Source: Ruminococcus flavefaciens
GTDB taxonomy: Bacteria; Bacillota; Clostridia; Oscillospirales; Ruminococcaceae
Length of the DNA stretch: 64,000 bases
Direction of reading: 5' to 3'
Assembly (NCBI GenBank): GCA_002309635.1
Contig: DBXO01000003.1
Location: 6,672 to 70,671 of the forward strand
The position numbers were made by a program, and so were the translations under genes. Below the pieces are notes generated by a model. The model saw only the letters and a program-made list of their open reading frames with translations. It had not been told where the DNA came from and made no database searches. This document shows, one piece after another, positions 23,156 through 31,110 of this stretch. Each line of letters begins with the position of its first letter. Positions within the stretch are counted from its first letter, which is position 1.

Positions 23156-25456
23156 TTAGCCTTCAACTGAATTCAGGGCATACTGTCTGAGTATCGCAGA
23201 AGCGTCAACGCTGTCTACGAAGCCGTCTGTATTGAAGTCTGCCATGTATTCCATTTTAGCCTCTGTTACAGTGTTTATCTCTGCGTCAACTGACAGCTGC
23301 GAGTAATATTTTAGGACCTCGCTTGCGTCAATAGCTGTTATCTGTCCGTCGAGGTCAACGTCGCCTGCTTCCTTGTCCTTGCAAAGCTTTTCGATATAGG
23401 GCTTGATATCGCTGATGTCTATGAGTCCCTTCTGCTCGATGAGCTGGAGGTAGTAGATATCCAGCTTGTAGCTTGGTACTGAGTGCGCATAGCCTATAGT
23501 AAACTGGAAGATCGAGAAATCAATGAAGGTACCTGCGATATCGTCCTTGTCAAGGTCTACTTTCTGGTCTATGAAGTTCCACTGATCTGCTGGAAGTATA
23601 CTTTCTTCGGCAGTTCTGCCGTAAGCAAGATCGCTTATGAACAGCTCGAAGGTGTAAGCATCAAGGTAATTTACCTTGCCGTCCTTGTTTATGTCATAGA
23701 GCCCGCTTGTAAGACCGCTTTCAAACTCTTCCTTTGCCTTTGCGTTTACAGCTCTTAGGTAATCGTTGTCGTGCATGTACTGATAGTCTGCGATAAGAGT
23801 ATGGTACTTCGGATTCTCATTTAGGGGATCGTTTACAGTCCCGATATCTGTCTTGTCAAACTCTTGATCAAGAATACTATGGATAGCGCCAAGGAATTCT
23901 TCACTTACAGAATGTTCGCAAAGCATAAGGTCGCCGTGATAGTCCACATAATAAACATTACTTGTATTAATACGGTCAAACTCTGTTTTTTCAAGGATAT
24001 ATCTTCCTATCATATCAAAGACTGTCAGGTTTGAAAGATTATACCCGTCCTTATTATACTCTATGAAAGAGTTGACGTAGTTGTACATCGGTTCGCACTT
24101 TGCCCAGAGCTTATCCTTGAACTCCTCAGGCATAGGAAGACGTGAACGGAGGGGATGCTCATAATCATCGTGAATGCATATCATTCCGTTTATTTTTTCT
24201 TCTACATTGTTGAACTGTCCGAAATAATAGTTCTTGGCAATCTGACTGCCATCATCGGCAGAAGCAACGTCATAGATGAAAATATCGTAGAGATCTTTCA
24301 GATCGACTGCACCGTCTTCATTTACATCGAAGCTGTAACCGACACGGTCAATTTCCTGAACAAATCTCTTGTAGTATGCATCATTATACTTATCAAATGT
24401 ATATTGGGTAGGAAATGCAGAGTTCCTGTTATTGAAGAAGCAGTAGTCAATAAAGGCGTTTTTATTCTGATTGGAGCCGTATGTATAGCTTTCGTCAACG
24501 AACTCGTTCAGCAGTGCCTCTCTCATTCCGGCAGGAGCGTCGGGAGATACCGTTCTGTAAACGTGCTTATGATAATCCGTATCCGCAGGGAGAAGATACT
24601 CCATATTGTTTGAATAAGTTATGAAACTGTCAGATATATACCGCATATAACAGATCTCTCTGAAAAGATCGGTATCAAGAGTATCAATAACTCCGTCCTT
24701 ATTGAAATCCGCGTTTGCCCTGCATCTTTCGGCACAGCCCTCGGGAAGCGATCCGGGCTCGTTCAGATATGTGCAGAGGGCATATGCGTCGAAGCCGTCA
24801 AGCTTTCCGTTGCCGTCAAAGTCCATAAGGTCGGGGTTATCCTCGATGAACAGAACTGCGTCTGCAAGAGGATCGATCTCTCTCGGAGTATACATGTTCT
24901 CGGCATTTGCGGGCATATTAACTGCGCCTATTGATATAGCTCCTGCTGAAAGAGCTGCAAGATATTTTTTTATGCTTATTACTTTCATTCTGATTACCTC
25001 CTCGCAATCAATTTCACTTATATCGGTCGTTGTCGGTGTCTGTACCGCAGCCGCAGCTGTAGTCTGGGCAGCTTTTGAAGCTGCATTCTTATTGTCTGAT
25101 GATATCCGTGAGGCAGAAGTCTTTGAAGTGACTGGCTCACCGCTCTTCCTGCTTGATGATGCCGTAACGGCAGTGGTATATGTGCTTACAGGTCCGGAAG
25201 CATCATATAAGGTTGTAACTGTTCCGGACGGGAGCTCCATTGTTCCTGCAGAAGACGGGATCACATCAGTGTTCTGTACAGGCTTTTTATTTGCTGATGT
25301 ATAGTGCAGTGCTCCAAATGTTATGACACCTGCGGCAGCAACGGCTGAAACGGCGGCACAGGCTTTTTCCATGCGGATACGCTTTTTCTTCATCTGCTCA
25401 AGATGCTCGTCTCTTATCCTGAATACGGCATCGGCTATATCTTTAGTATCTCTCAT
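23156..25456 (-). CDS. Anti-sigma-like membrane protein fused in frame to a multi-dockerin secreted protein
   Basis: 766 codons open. Residues 1-155 look like the membrane partner of an ECF sigma: a short basic cytoplasmic part (IADAVFRIRDEHLEQMKKKR), one membrane segment (~35-52) and a Ser/Thr/Ala-rich stalk. At residue 157 (base 24988) a second ATG follows a perfect GAGGAGG site and begins a full signal peptide (MKVISIKKYLAALSAG... ANA). The rest has six or seven dockerin-like EF-hand loops, e.g. DFDGNGKLDGFDAY, YDINKDGKVNYLDAY, and a C-terminal pair GDVDLDGQITAIDASEVL and ADFNTDGFVDSVDASAIL. Either two genes have merged by loss of a stop, or both a long and a short product are made. The start at 25456 overlaps the sigma gene by 14 bases. 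A clear terminator follows. No catalytic domain was found. Confidence 0.7.
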   Translation of the reverse strand: MRDTKDIADAVFRIRDEHLEQMKKKRIRMEKACAAVSAVAAAGVITFGALHYTSANKKPVQNTDVIPSSAGTMELPSGTVTTLYDASGPVSTYTTAVTASSSRKSGEPVTSKTSASRISSDNKNAASKAAQTTAAAAVQTPTTTDISEIDCEEVIRMKVISIKKYLAALSAGAISIGAVNMPANAENMYTPREIDPLADAVLFIEDNPDLMDFDGNGKLDGFDAYALCTYLNEPGSLPEGCAERCRANADFNKDGVIDTLDTDLFREICYMRYISDSFITYSNNMEYLLPADTDYHKHVYRTVSPDAPAGMREALLNEFVDESYTYGSNQNKNAFIDYCFFNNRNSAFPTQYTFDKYNDAYYKRFVQEIDRVGYSFDVNEDGAVDLKDLYDIFIYDVASADDGSQIAKNYYFGQFNNVEEKINGMICIHDDYEHPLRSRLPMPEEFKDKLWAKCEPMYNYVNSFIEYNKDGYNLSNLTVFDMIGRYILEKTEFDRINTSNVYYVDYHGDLMLCEHSVSEEFLGAIHSILDQEFDKTDIGTVNDPLNENPKYHTLIADYQYMHDNDYLRAVNAKAKEEFESGLTSGLYDINKDGKVNYLDAYTFELFISDLAYGRTAEESILPADQWNFIDQKVDLDKDDIAGTFIDFSIFQFTIGYAHSVPSYKLDIYYLQLIEQKGLIDISDIKPYIEKLCKDKEAGDVDLDGQITAIDASEVLKYYSQLSVDAEINTVTEAKMEYMADFNTDGFVDSVDASAILRQYALNSVEG

Positions 25457-25997
25457 AAATAAAGCCCTTCCTTTCCAGTTCAGTTTTCAACGACTTTCTC
25501 GCTCTGAAAATAAGATCGCTGACCTGTCGTTTGGCTTTGTGCATTATCTTTGCAATATCCGATGTGTCAAGATCCTCGAAGTACATGAGGTAGAGCACCT
25601 GATAGTAATCGGGATTAAGGCGTTTCATGGCGCTGTAAAGCTCCACCTTCTGCTCCTCCCTCAGGAATTCCTTTTCTGTATCTGTGACATCGGATATCTG
25701 AAGATGATCATCAAGAGACAAATCTGATATTTTTTGTTTCTTCCTCAAATGGTCGAAGGCGCAGTTCCTCGCAATAGTGAACAGCCATGTCTTGAAAGAG
25801 CATTTTCCCTTAAAGGAAGGCTTCTTTATGGCGAGCTTGACAAATGTATCCTGCATGATATCCTCCGCAAGCTCCATATCGTTCACTATACTGTTGAGGT
25901 ACAGCGACATTCCCTCATGATATTCATCAATTATTTCTACTAATCCATTATCATCACCATCAAGGAAACGGCGGTAGCGCTCTGCATCGTTTCCCAT
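25443..25997 (-). CDS. ECF-type RNA polymerase sigma factor
   Basis: 184 residues. Sigma region 2 is clear (LAEDIMQDTFVKLAIK, then FKTWLFTIARNCAFDHLRKK) and region 4 has LNPDYYQVLYLMYFEDLDTSDIAKIM as its helix-turn-helix. Regions 1 and 3 are absent, as usual for ECF sigmas. It overlaps the downstream anti-sigma-like ORF by 14 bases, a common arrangement that ties the sigma factor to its membrane inhibitor. Target promoters are not known; nearby carbohydrate genes are candidates. AAGGGGGGAA precedes the ATG. Confidence 0.9.
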   Translation of the reverse strand: MGNDAERYRRFLDGDDNGLVEIIDEYHEGMSLYLNSIVNDMELAEDIMQDTFVKLAIKKPSFKGKCSFKTWLFTIARNCAFDHLRKKQKISDLSLDDHLQISDVTDTEKEFLREEQKVELYSAMKRLNPDYYQVLYLMYFEDLDTSDIAKIMHKAKRQVSDLIFRARKSLKTELERKGFIYERY

Positions 25998-26276
25998 TTG
26001 ATTCCCCCCTTAAATTATTAAGGCAAATTTGCTTTTACTTATTAGACGTATGAAACTGGAAATTTACGCACATGAATTTCAGAATTTTTTATTTTTTGTT
26101 AAAGACAGACTTTCAATTATATAATATCATCATATCCGAAGCATGTCAATTCAGTAATTGTAAAATAGTAAGCATATAAAACTTGAAAAGGATCGAGCCG
26201 CTTTTTCTCGGTTGACAAGGCAGTTCCCATGGGGTATAATTGTTTTTGAAAAAGCTGAAAATACAGGGAAAGGACT
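25998..26276. promoter_or_regulatory. Divergent region, with sigma-A promoter for the response-regulator remnant
   Basis: TTGACA (26212-26217) and TATAAT (26235-26240) are exact consensus with a 17-bp spacer, facing right. The left part is AT-rich and must hold the sigma-gene promoter, which I could not pin down. Confidence 0.75.
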
Positions 26277-26723
26277 ATGAAAGTGTATCAAAAAAGGATA
26301 CTTATAGTCGATGATGACCTGTATCTTTCTTTTATCATCGCTGAAATGCTCGAGGGCTGCGGCTATGCTGCACAGCGGGCGGAACCTGCGGAACAGGCAT
26401 ATGATATGCTTTCGTGGCAAAGTTATCATCCTGTGCTGCTTGACGTGAATCTTCCTGATTCTACGGGATTTGATATATGCAGACAGCTTCGGGCTGCCTC
26501 TGATGTGCCCATAATATTTGCAAGCGCCCGTACTGCCGAGGACGACAGGGTAACAGGCTTTGACACAGGCGGTGATGACTTCCTGCCGAAGCCCTACTCC
26601 ATGAGAGAGCTGCTTTCACGCATAAACGCTCTGATACGCCGTGTATACGGAGACCATGGTGCGAAGCTGATACGCTTCGGAGACGTAGAAGTGAATACAT
26701 CGGCAAGGAGTGCTTCACCGTAA
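26277..26723 (+). pseudogene. Response regulator truncated to its receiver domain
   Basis: 148 codons. A complete receiver domain is visible: ILIVDDDLYLS with the acidic pocket, LLDVNLPDSTG with the phospho-acceptor Asp, and FLPKPYSMRELLSRINAL with the conserved Lys. OmpR-type regulators continue with a DNA-binding winged helix of ~100 residues, but after FGDVEVNTSARSA the frame stops. The next bases belong to an ABC permease in another frame. The promoter and ribosome site are intact, so a stand-alone receiver may still be made, but it cannot bind DNA. Confidence 0.75.
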
Positions 26724-27412
26724 AGGGCTTTTACGAGGACGGCGTCCTCGGCTCCAATACTCTGAGCGATGTCAGCTACGTTATCTCACAGGAGGATTAC
26801 GACAGGATACGCAGCGAAAAGACAGACAGTTTAACTGACGAACCGCGGTATCTTGTGCCTGTGAAAAGGCTTTTCATAAACGGAGCCGACGGTATAATCG
26901 CAGTTCAGCTAAAGCACACTCTCGCACAGGAAACTGACCTTGTCAATTCCTCAATGTGGGCAGTTGACAGGGAAAACCTGATGAACACCTTTGAAATAGT
27001 CTCAAAGGTGGGAACAAGGTGCGTTTTTGCGTTTACTCTTATGCTTTTTACAATAATACTCATAACAATGTGCAACAGTATAAGCTCGTCCATAGAAATG
27101 GATTATACCGACCTCGGAGTACTGAAAGCGCAGGGCTTCACGGTAGGGAAGATAAGGCTCGTTTATGCGGTGCAGTACATGCTTGCCCTCTTTATCGGAG
27201 CTGTGCTCGGAAGTATTGCGGGCAGACTGTGGGCGAAAAAACTTATCGGATTTATTCTTGAAATAGCGGGCATAACCAATGTGGGAACTGAGTTTTCATT
27301 TGCAATGCTTTTCGTACCTGCGGCATCAGTATGCATATGCTTCTTTGTATTTGCATTTATCTCATCAAGGAGAGTAAAAAGTGTGGAAGTAAGAGAGCTT
27401 ATTACGGAATAA
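26693..27412 (+). pseudogene. 3' fragment of an FtsX-like ABC transporter permease
   Basis: 240 codons open from the junction, without a ribosome site or start codon at its beginning. YIGKECFTVKGFYEDG and YVISQEDYDRIR look like the extracellular part of a MacB/FtsX-like permease; then come VFAFTLMLFTIILITM, a membrane segment, the typical DLGVLKAQGFTVGKIRLVY loop and two more membrane segments. Only the last third of such a permease (usually 700-800 residues) is left. A deletion probably removed the DNA-binding half of the regulator, a histidine kinase, an ABC ATPase and the front of the permease in one event. A terminator follows. Confidence 0.75.
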
Positions 27413-27420
27413 ATAAAAAA

Positions 27421-27441
27421 ACGACCGTCTCTGACGGTCGT
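27421..27441. terminator. Bidirectional terminator
   Basis: ACGACCGTC-TCT-GACGGTCGT with A-run and T-run, between the permease fragment and the convergent CotH gene. Confidence 0.85.
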
Positions 27442-27470
27442 TTTTGCTGTAATGATATGGGCAGAAAAGA

Positions 27471-30400
27471 TCAGAATGACTTTGTCTCGCCCATTATGAA
27501 CTTTTTAAGGAGAACGAGATCAGCGCTGTTTATAGCGTCGTCGCCGTTTACGTCGGCTGCTCCGAAGTTGTCTGCTTCACCGCTGAGGATAGCAGCCTTC
27601 ATCTTGCAGAGGTCGTATATATCCACCTTGCCGTCTCCGTTAAGATCGCCAATGGCATACTTTTCGACCTGCTTGTCGGTACGCCACCAGTTTACGTTGT
27701 AGAGGTAGCCCTCGCCGCCTGTGAATACAAAGTAAACATTGTGCTTTCCGTCGGTCTTTTCAACGGAGCAGGTCTGGGTATTCCATGTCTGCCAGCCGTT
27801 TGTGCTCCTGATATCCATTTTACCGATGAGCTTTCCTGCGGGATCGTCAATGCGGACCTCAAGTACGGCCTTTGCACCGTTTGAGCCTATACGGAAGTCT
27901 ATCTTGTTCACGTTTGTGAGATCCACTTCCTTGAAGCCGATATACTCGCCGTTTTCTATGTAAGCGACGTCGAGACCGCCCTCCGAGCACTCCTCGGTAT
28001 CGATACCGGACTTGAAATCGTAGGTCTCTGCCTGAACTACCTTGCTTAGAGACTTGAGTCCGTTTATGGTAACGGTCTTGTTGTTGTTTCCAGCAGTTGT
28101 AACGGTAGTAGTTGTGGTCGTAGTCGTAGCGGCGGGCTTTGTCGTAGTCTTTACAGTAGTGGTCGTTGTTGCCGCAGGCTGAGTGCTTCCGTCAGAGTAA
28201 ACAGCTTCTACAGTTGCGTCAGATTCAAGCTTTATCTTTATGGACTGTGAGTTTACATCGCCGCTTGTGATACTGGCGCCGCTTACCTTCCAGTGTGAGA
28301 AGGTGCGTCCCTCTTCAGGGAGAGCCTTGATGTAGATATCATAATCGGAGTGGTAATTTCCGCTCCAGCTGCTTATCTTTCCGAGTGAAAGAGTGTTGAG
28401 CTTTATGCTGCCGTTATCGGCAGAGTTTACAACAGTGAGTCTGCGCGGTTCGGACGAGAGTCTCATGGCAGAGCGCGTCGTGCGTTCAGCATACTGATAG
28501 CGTTGAGCGTAGAACTCGGCAACTGTGTTCATGTCGCCCTCAAAGCGCCTTTCTGCATTTGAGCCCGAAAGGCTGCCCGAGTGGAAACGTGCATAGGTAT
28601 CTGCTACCTGCTGCTTGAAGTTGTTTCTGTAGCCCTCTATGATGTTTCTTGTTCTGTCAGCTTTGAAGTTGTAATTTGCAAGGTCCATCATGGTCCTTGC
28701 GAATTTGAGCCTGAACTGCTCATTGTTGAGAAGTCCGTTGAAGGCTCTTGCAAGCTGGCTGCCGCTCTCACGGATACGTCTGTAGCAGTCGGCTGTGAAG
28801 CTCTTGTCCTCGGTTCCGTAGAGCCCCTGACCTGATTCAGTATCGAAGAGTATGAATCTCCATTTGCCGTCAGCGTAGGGATTGGACTCGTCAATTGTCT
28901 TTGAACGCCATGCGCTGAAGTTGTTCTGCGGCCAGTCTGCATTGCACCAGTAGATCTGAGCTGCAAAATAGTCCATGAAACCCTGTATATCTACCTTGCT
29001 GCAAAATTCGTCATAGGATATGCTGCCGTTTGCAGCTCCGTCAAGGACGCTCCTCCAGTCTCTGAGGTCGTTATCCGAGCCTTCTTCGAGAGCTCCGTTC
29101 TCGATAATGGCGATATCGCTCTTCTTCACGCCGTAGTGGTCATTGAGAAATGACTTGTTGATCTTCTCCATCATCTGATAAATGCCCCAGAACTCGCCGT
29201 CGATGAATACTATACATTCTGATGAAGCCTGATGAGCAAAGGCTCTGTCGGCCACCAGTGCCTGATTGATGCTGTCGCGGAAGAAAGCGCCGGTATTGTC
29301 ATTTCCGCCGTTGCGGAGCACAACTCCGTTGAATTTTTTGATAGCCTTGCCGTTCTTGGCTTTTACAGCCTTCCCGGAGAAGAAGTCGTAATCAAAATCT
29401 GACAAGCCATATTCCTCGCGGGTATAGACATTGAAGCTCTTCTGCGCAAGGGCTCTTGAGAACGCGCCCTTGATACGTATGCCAACGTTCTGTTCAAGGA
29501 CCTTCTGACCCTTGTCAAACATTATGAATACAGCGGGACGCTCCCATTCCCTGCCGTGCTGGGTATAGTTGGCAGATATCTCCCACGGCCATTTGTCGCT
29601 GCTGCCCTGTCTGTTTCCCTCGTATATCCTTCCGAGACAGTATATACCTTTATTATGGTCAAAAAGATTGTCGGGGTCGGTGATGAGTGATACGACCTTC
29701 ATCTGCTTGTAATAGCCCGAGTTCGTCTTTCCTATAAAGTATGTCTTTGTGACATATTCGCTGGCAACACCGTTCTTGTCCACAGCAACAGCTCTGATAA
29801 CGGCTGACTTATCCACGTTTCCGCGGGGAGCTTCAGCGCCGTCGGGAACTATATCCGTGCGATTGCTGAGACGGTTCTCCGTATCGGTCATATCCTTGAC
29901 AGTAATTGGCTCGGTGTACTTCTGCGAGCCGTATACTGGATCGCTGCCGTCTGTGGTATAGTAGATATCACAGCCCTCGTCGGCAGTGAGCGTAAGCGTA
30001 AAGCTGCTGTCGTAGTAACCGCTCTCCTTTGAAAATCTCGGCTGATGTACAGCTGCACGTCCCTCGGGAGCGGCGTTGGCCTTGTCGGGAGTGCTCCTGA
30101 GATTGTAGAACTGTCCGCTTCCGTCGGGATACTGACCGTATGAGGTATCCGCGGCAATGTTGCCGAATGCGACGGTGTGAGCGGTATTTCCGCTCCTGTC
30201 TGTAAGCACGAGCGTTTCACCTGCGGCTGACAGACCGAAAGGAGCGATCCTGCTGTCTGCTGCAGCGGCGTCCTTGTCGCAGAACACTATTAGCCGTCCC
30301 TCAGCCGGGATCCGTGTTCCGTCGGGAAAGGTATACTTCTTCTCGCCGCCCTCCTTGTCGGAAATGCTCCAGCCTGAGATATCGGCTTCAGACTTTCCGC

Positions 30401-30590
30401 TGTTGTAAAGCTCGATCCAGTCGTAGAAGTTTCCGTCAGATGACGGATATACAGTGTTCTTTGAGCAGACCTCGTTTACAGTGACTTGTGTGTTTTCATC
30501 GGCGTTTGCAGGGAGATATGCTGCGGTCTGCAGGAGCAGTCCGAGGCACAGCACGCCTGCGGCAGTACGTTTTTTTGATGTGTTTTTCAT
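27471..30590 (-). CDS. Secreted CotH-family protein with lamin-tail, CBM6 and dockerin modules
   Basis: 1,039 residues. Order of modules: signal peptide ~1-30; lamin-tail domain ~33-150 (VNEVCSKNTVYPSSDG, WIELYNSGK); chitobiase-type/Fn3-like repeat ~180-235 (YYTTDGSDPVYGSQKYTEPI); CotH spore-coat kinase-like domain ~290-620 (VGIRIKGAFSRALAQKSFN, LRNGGNDNTGAFFRDSI, FDTESGQGL); a beta repeat ~715-805; Thr-rich linker; CBM6-like domain ~850-970 (AETYDFKSGIDTEEC, IENGEYIGFKEVDL); dockerin ~975-1039 (GDLNGDGKVDIYDLCKMK, ADVNGDDAINSADLVLLK). CotH modules occur in many R. flavefaciens dockerin proteins and may phosphorylate cellulosome components. The full set of modules looks intact. It has a long divergent upstream region in front of the GH43 gene. 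Confidence 0.9.
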   Translation of the reverse strand: MKNTSKKRTAAGVLCLGLLLQTAAYLPANADENTQVTVNEVCSKNTVYPSSDGNFYDWIELYNSGKSEADISGWSISDKEGGEKKYTFPDGTRIPAEGRLIVFCDKDAAAADSRIAPFGLSAAGETLVLTDRSGNTAHTVAFGNIAADTSYGQYPDGSGQFYNLRSTPDKANAAPEGRAAVHQPRFSKESGYYDSSFTLTLTADEGCDIYYTTDGSDPVYGSQKYTEPITVKDMTDTENRLSNRTDIVPDGAEAPRGNVDKSAVIRAVAVDKNGVASEYVTKTYFIGKTNSGYYKQMKVVSLITDPDNLFDHNKGIYCLGRIYEGNRQGSSDKWPWEISANYTQHGREWERPAVFIMFDKGQKVLEQNVGIRIKGAFSRALAQKSFNVYTREEYGLSDFDYDFFSGKAVKAKNGKAIKKFNGVVLRNGGNDNTGAFFRDSINQALVADRAFAHQASSECIVFIDGEFWGIYQMMEKINKSFLNDHYGVKKSDIAIIENGALEEGSDNDLRDWRSVLDGAANGSISYDEFCSKVDIQGFMDYFAAQIYWCNADWPQNNFSAWRSKTIDESNPYADGKWRFILFDTESGQGLYGTEDKSFTADCYRRIRESGSQLARAFNGLLNNEQFRLKFARTMMDLANYNFKADRTRNIIEGYRNNFKQQVADTYARFHSGSLSGSNAERRFEGDMNTVAEFYAQRYQYAERTTRSAMRLSSEPRRLTVVNSADNGSIKLNTLSLGKISSWSGNYHSDYDIYIKALPEEGRTFSHWKVSGASITSGDVNSQSIKIKLESDATVEAVYSDGSTQPAATTTTTVKTTTKPAATTTTTTTTVTTAGNNNKTVTINGLKSLSKVVQAETYDFKSGIDTEECSEGGLDVAYIENGEYIGFKEVDLTNVNKIDFRIGSNGAKAVLEVRIDDPAGKLIGKMDIRSTNGWQTWNTQTCSVEKTDGKHNVYFVFTGGEGYLYNVNWWRTDKQVEKYAIGDLNGDGKVDIYDLCKMKAAILSGEADNFGAADVNGDDAINSADLVLLKKFIMGETKSF

Positions 30591-31110
30591 TACTTTTCTC
30601 CAACCCTCATCGAATTATACTCTGAGTAATAATAAAATTAAATATTATGGATTACAACTTAAACATTATATCACACTTTAATTGGCTATTTCAAGCTGTT
30701 TATAGAATGTTTACAATTATTTGATGTAAAAAAATTTGCTTGATTAATGTGCATTTATTGTTATATTTGTCACATTTTGCGCAAAAAATGATACGGCAGC
30801 AGAATAAAACAAATTTTTATCAATCAGGTGCCGCTGGTCTGTTTTACTGGCTGGCATAATATTACGGACTTGATATGCTGTTTGTCGTTTCTTGCTCATT
30901 ATTGCCTAAGGTTGAACATTTATTGCTCTTTTTTTACGTTTAATCTTTACAAATCTGTACAAAAGGTGTATAGTATAGATATAATACAACAAGTTATGAC
31001 AGGGATAAGTATCCCAATTTAACTAAAAGGAGGAGTGTCTGAAGCAGATAGGTGAAAAGAGTAATGGAAAAACAAACATAAGGCAAAAAAATAAAACAAG
31101 GAGTTGATTA
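30591..31110. promoter_or_regulatory. Long divergent region between the CotH and GH43 genes
   Basis: 520 bases, AT-rich, no gene seen. A promoter for GH43 stands at TTTACA (30946-30951) / TATAGT (30969-30974), 17-bp spacer, giving a leader of about 130 bases with AAGGAG before the ATG. The CotH promoter side is not resolved. Confidence 0.55.
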
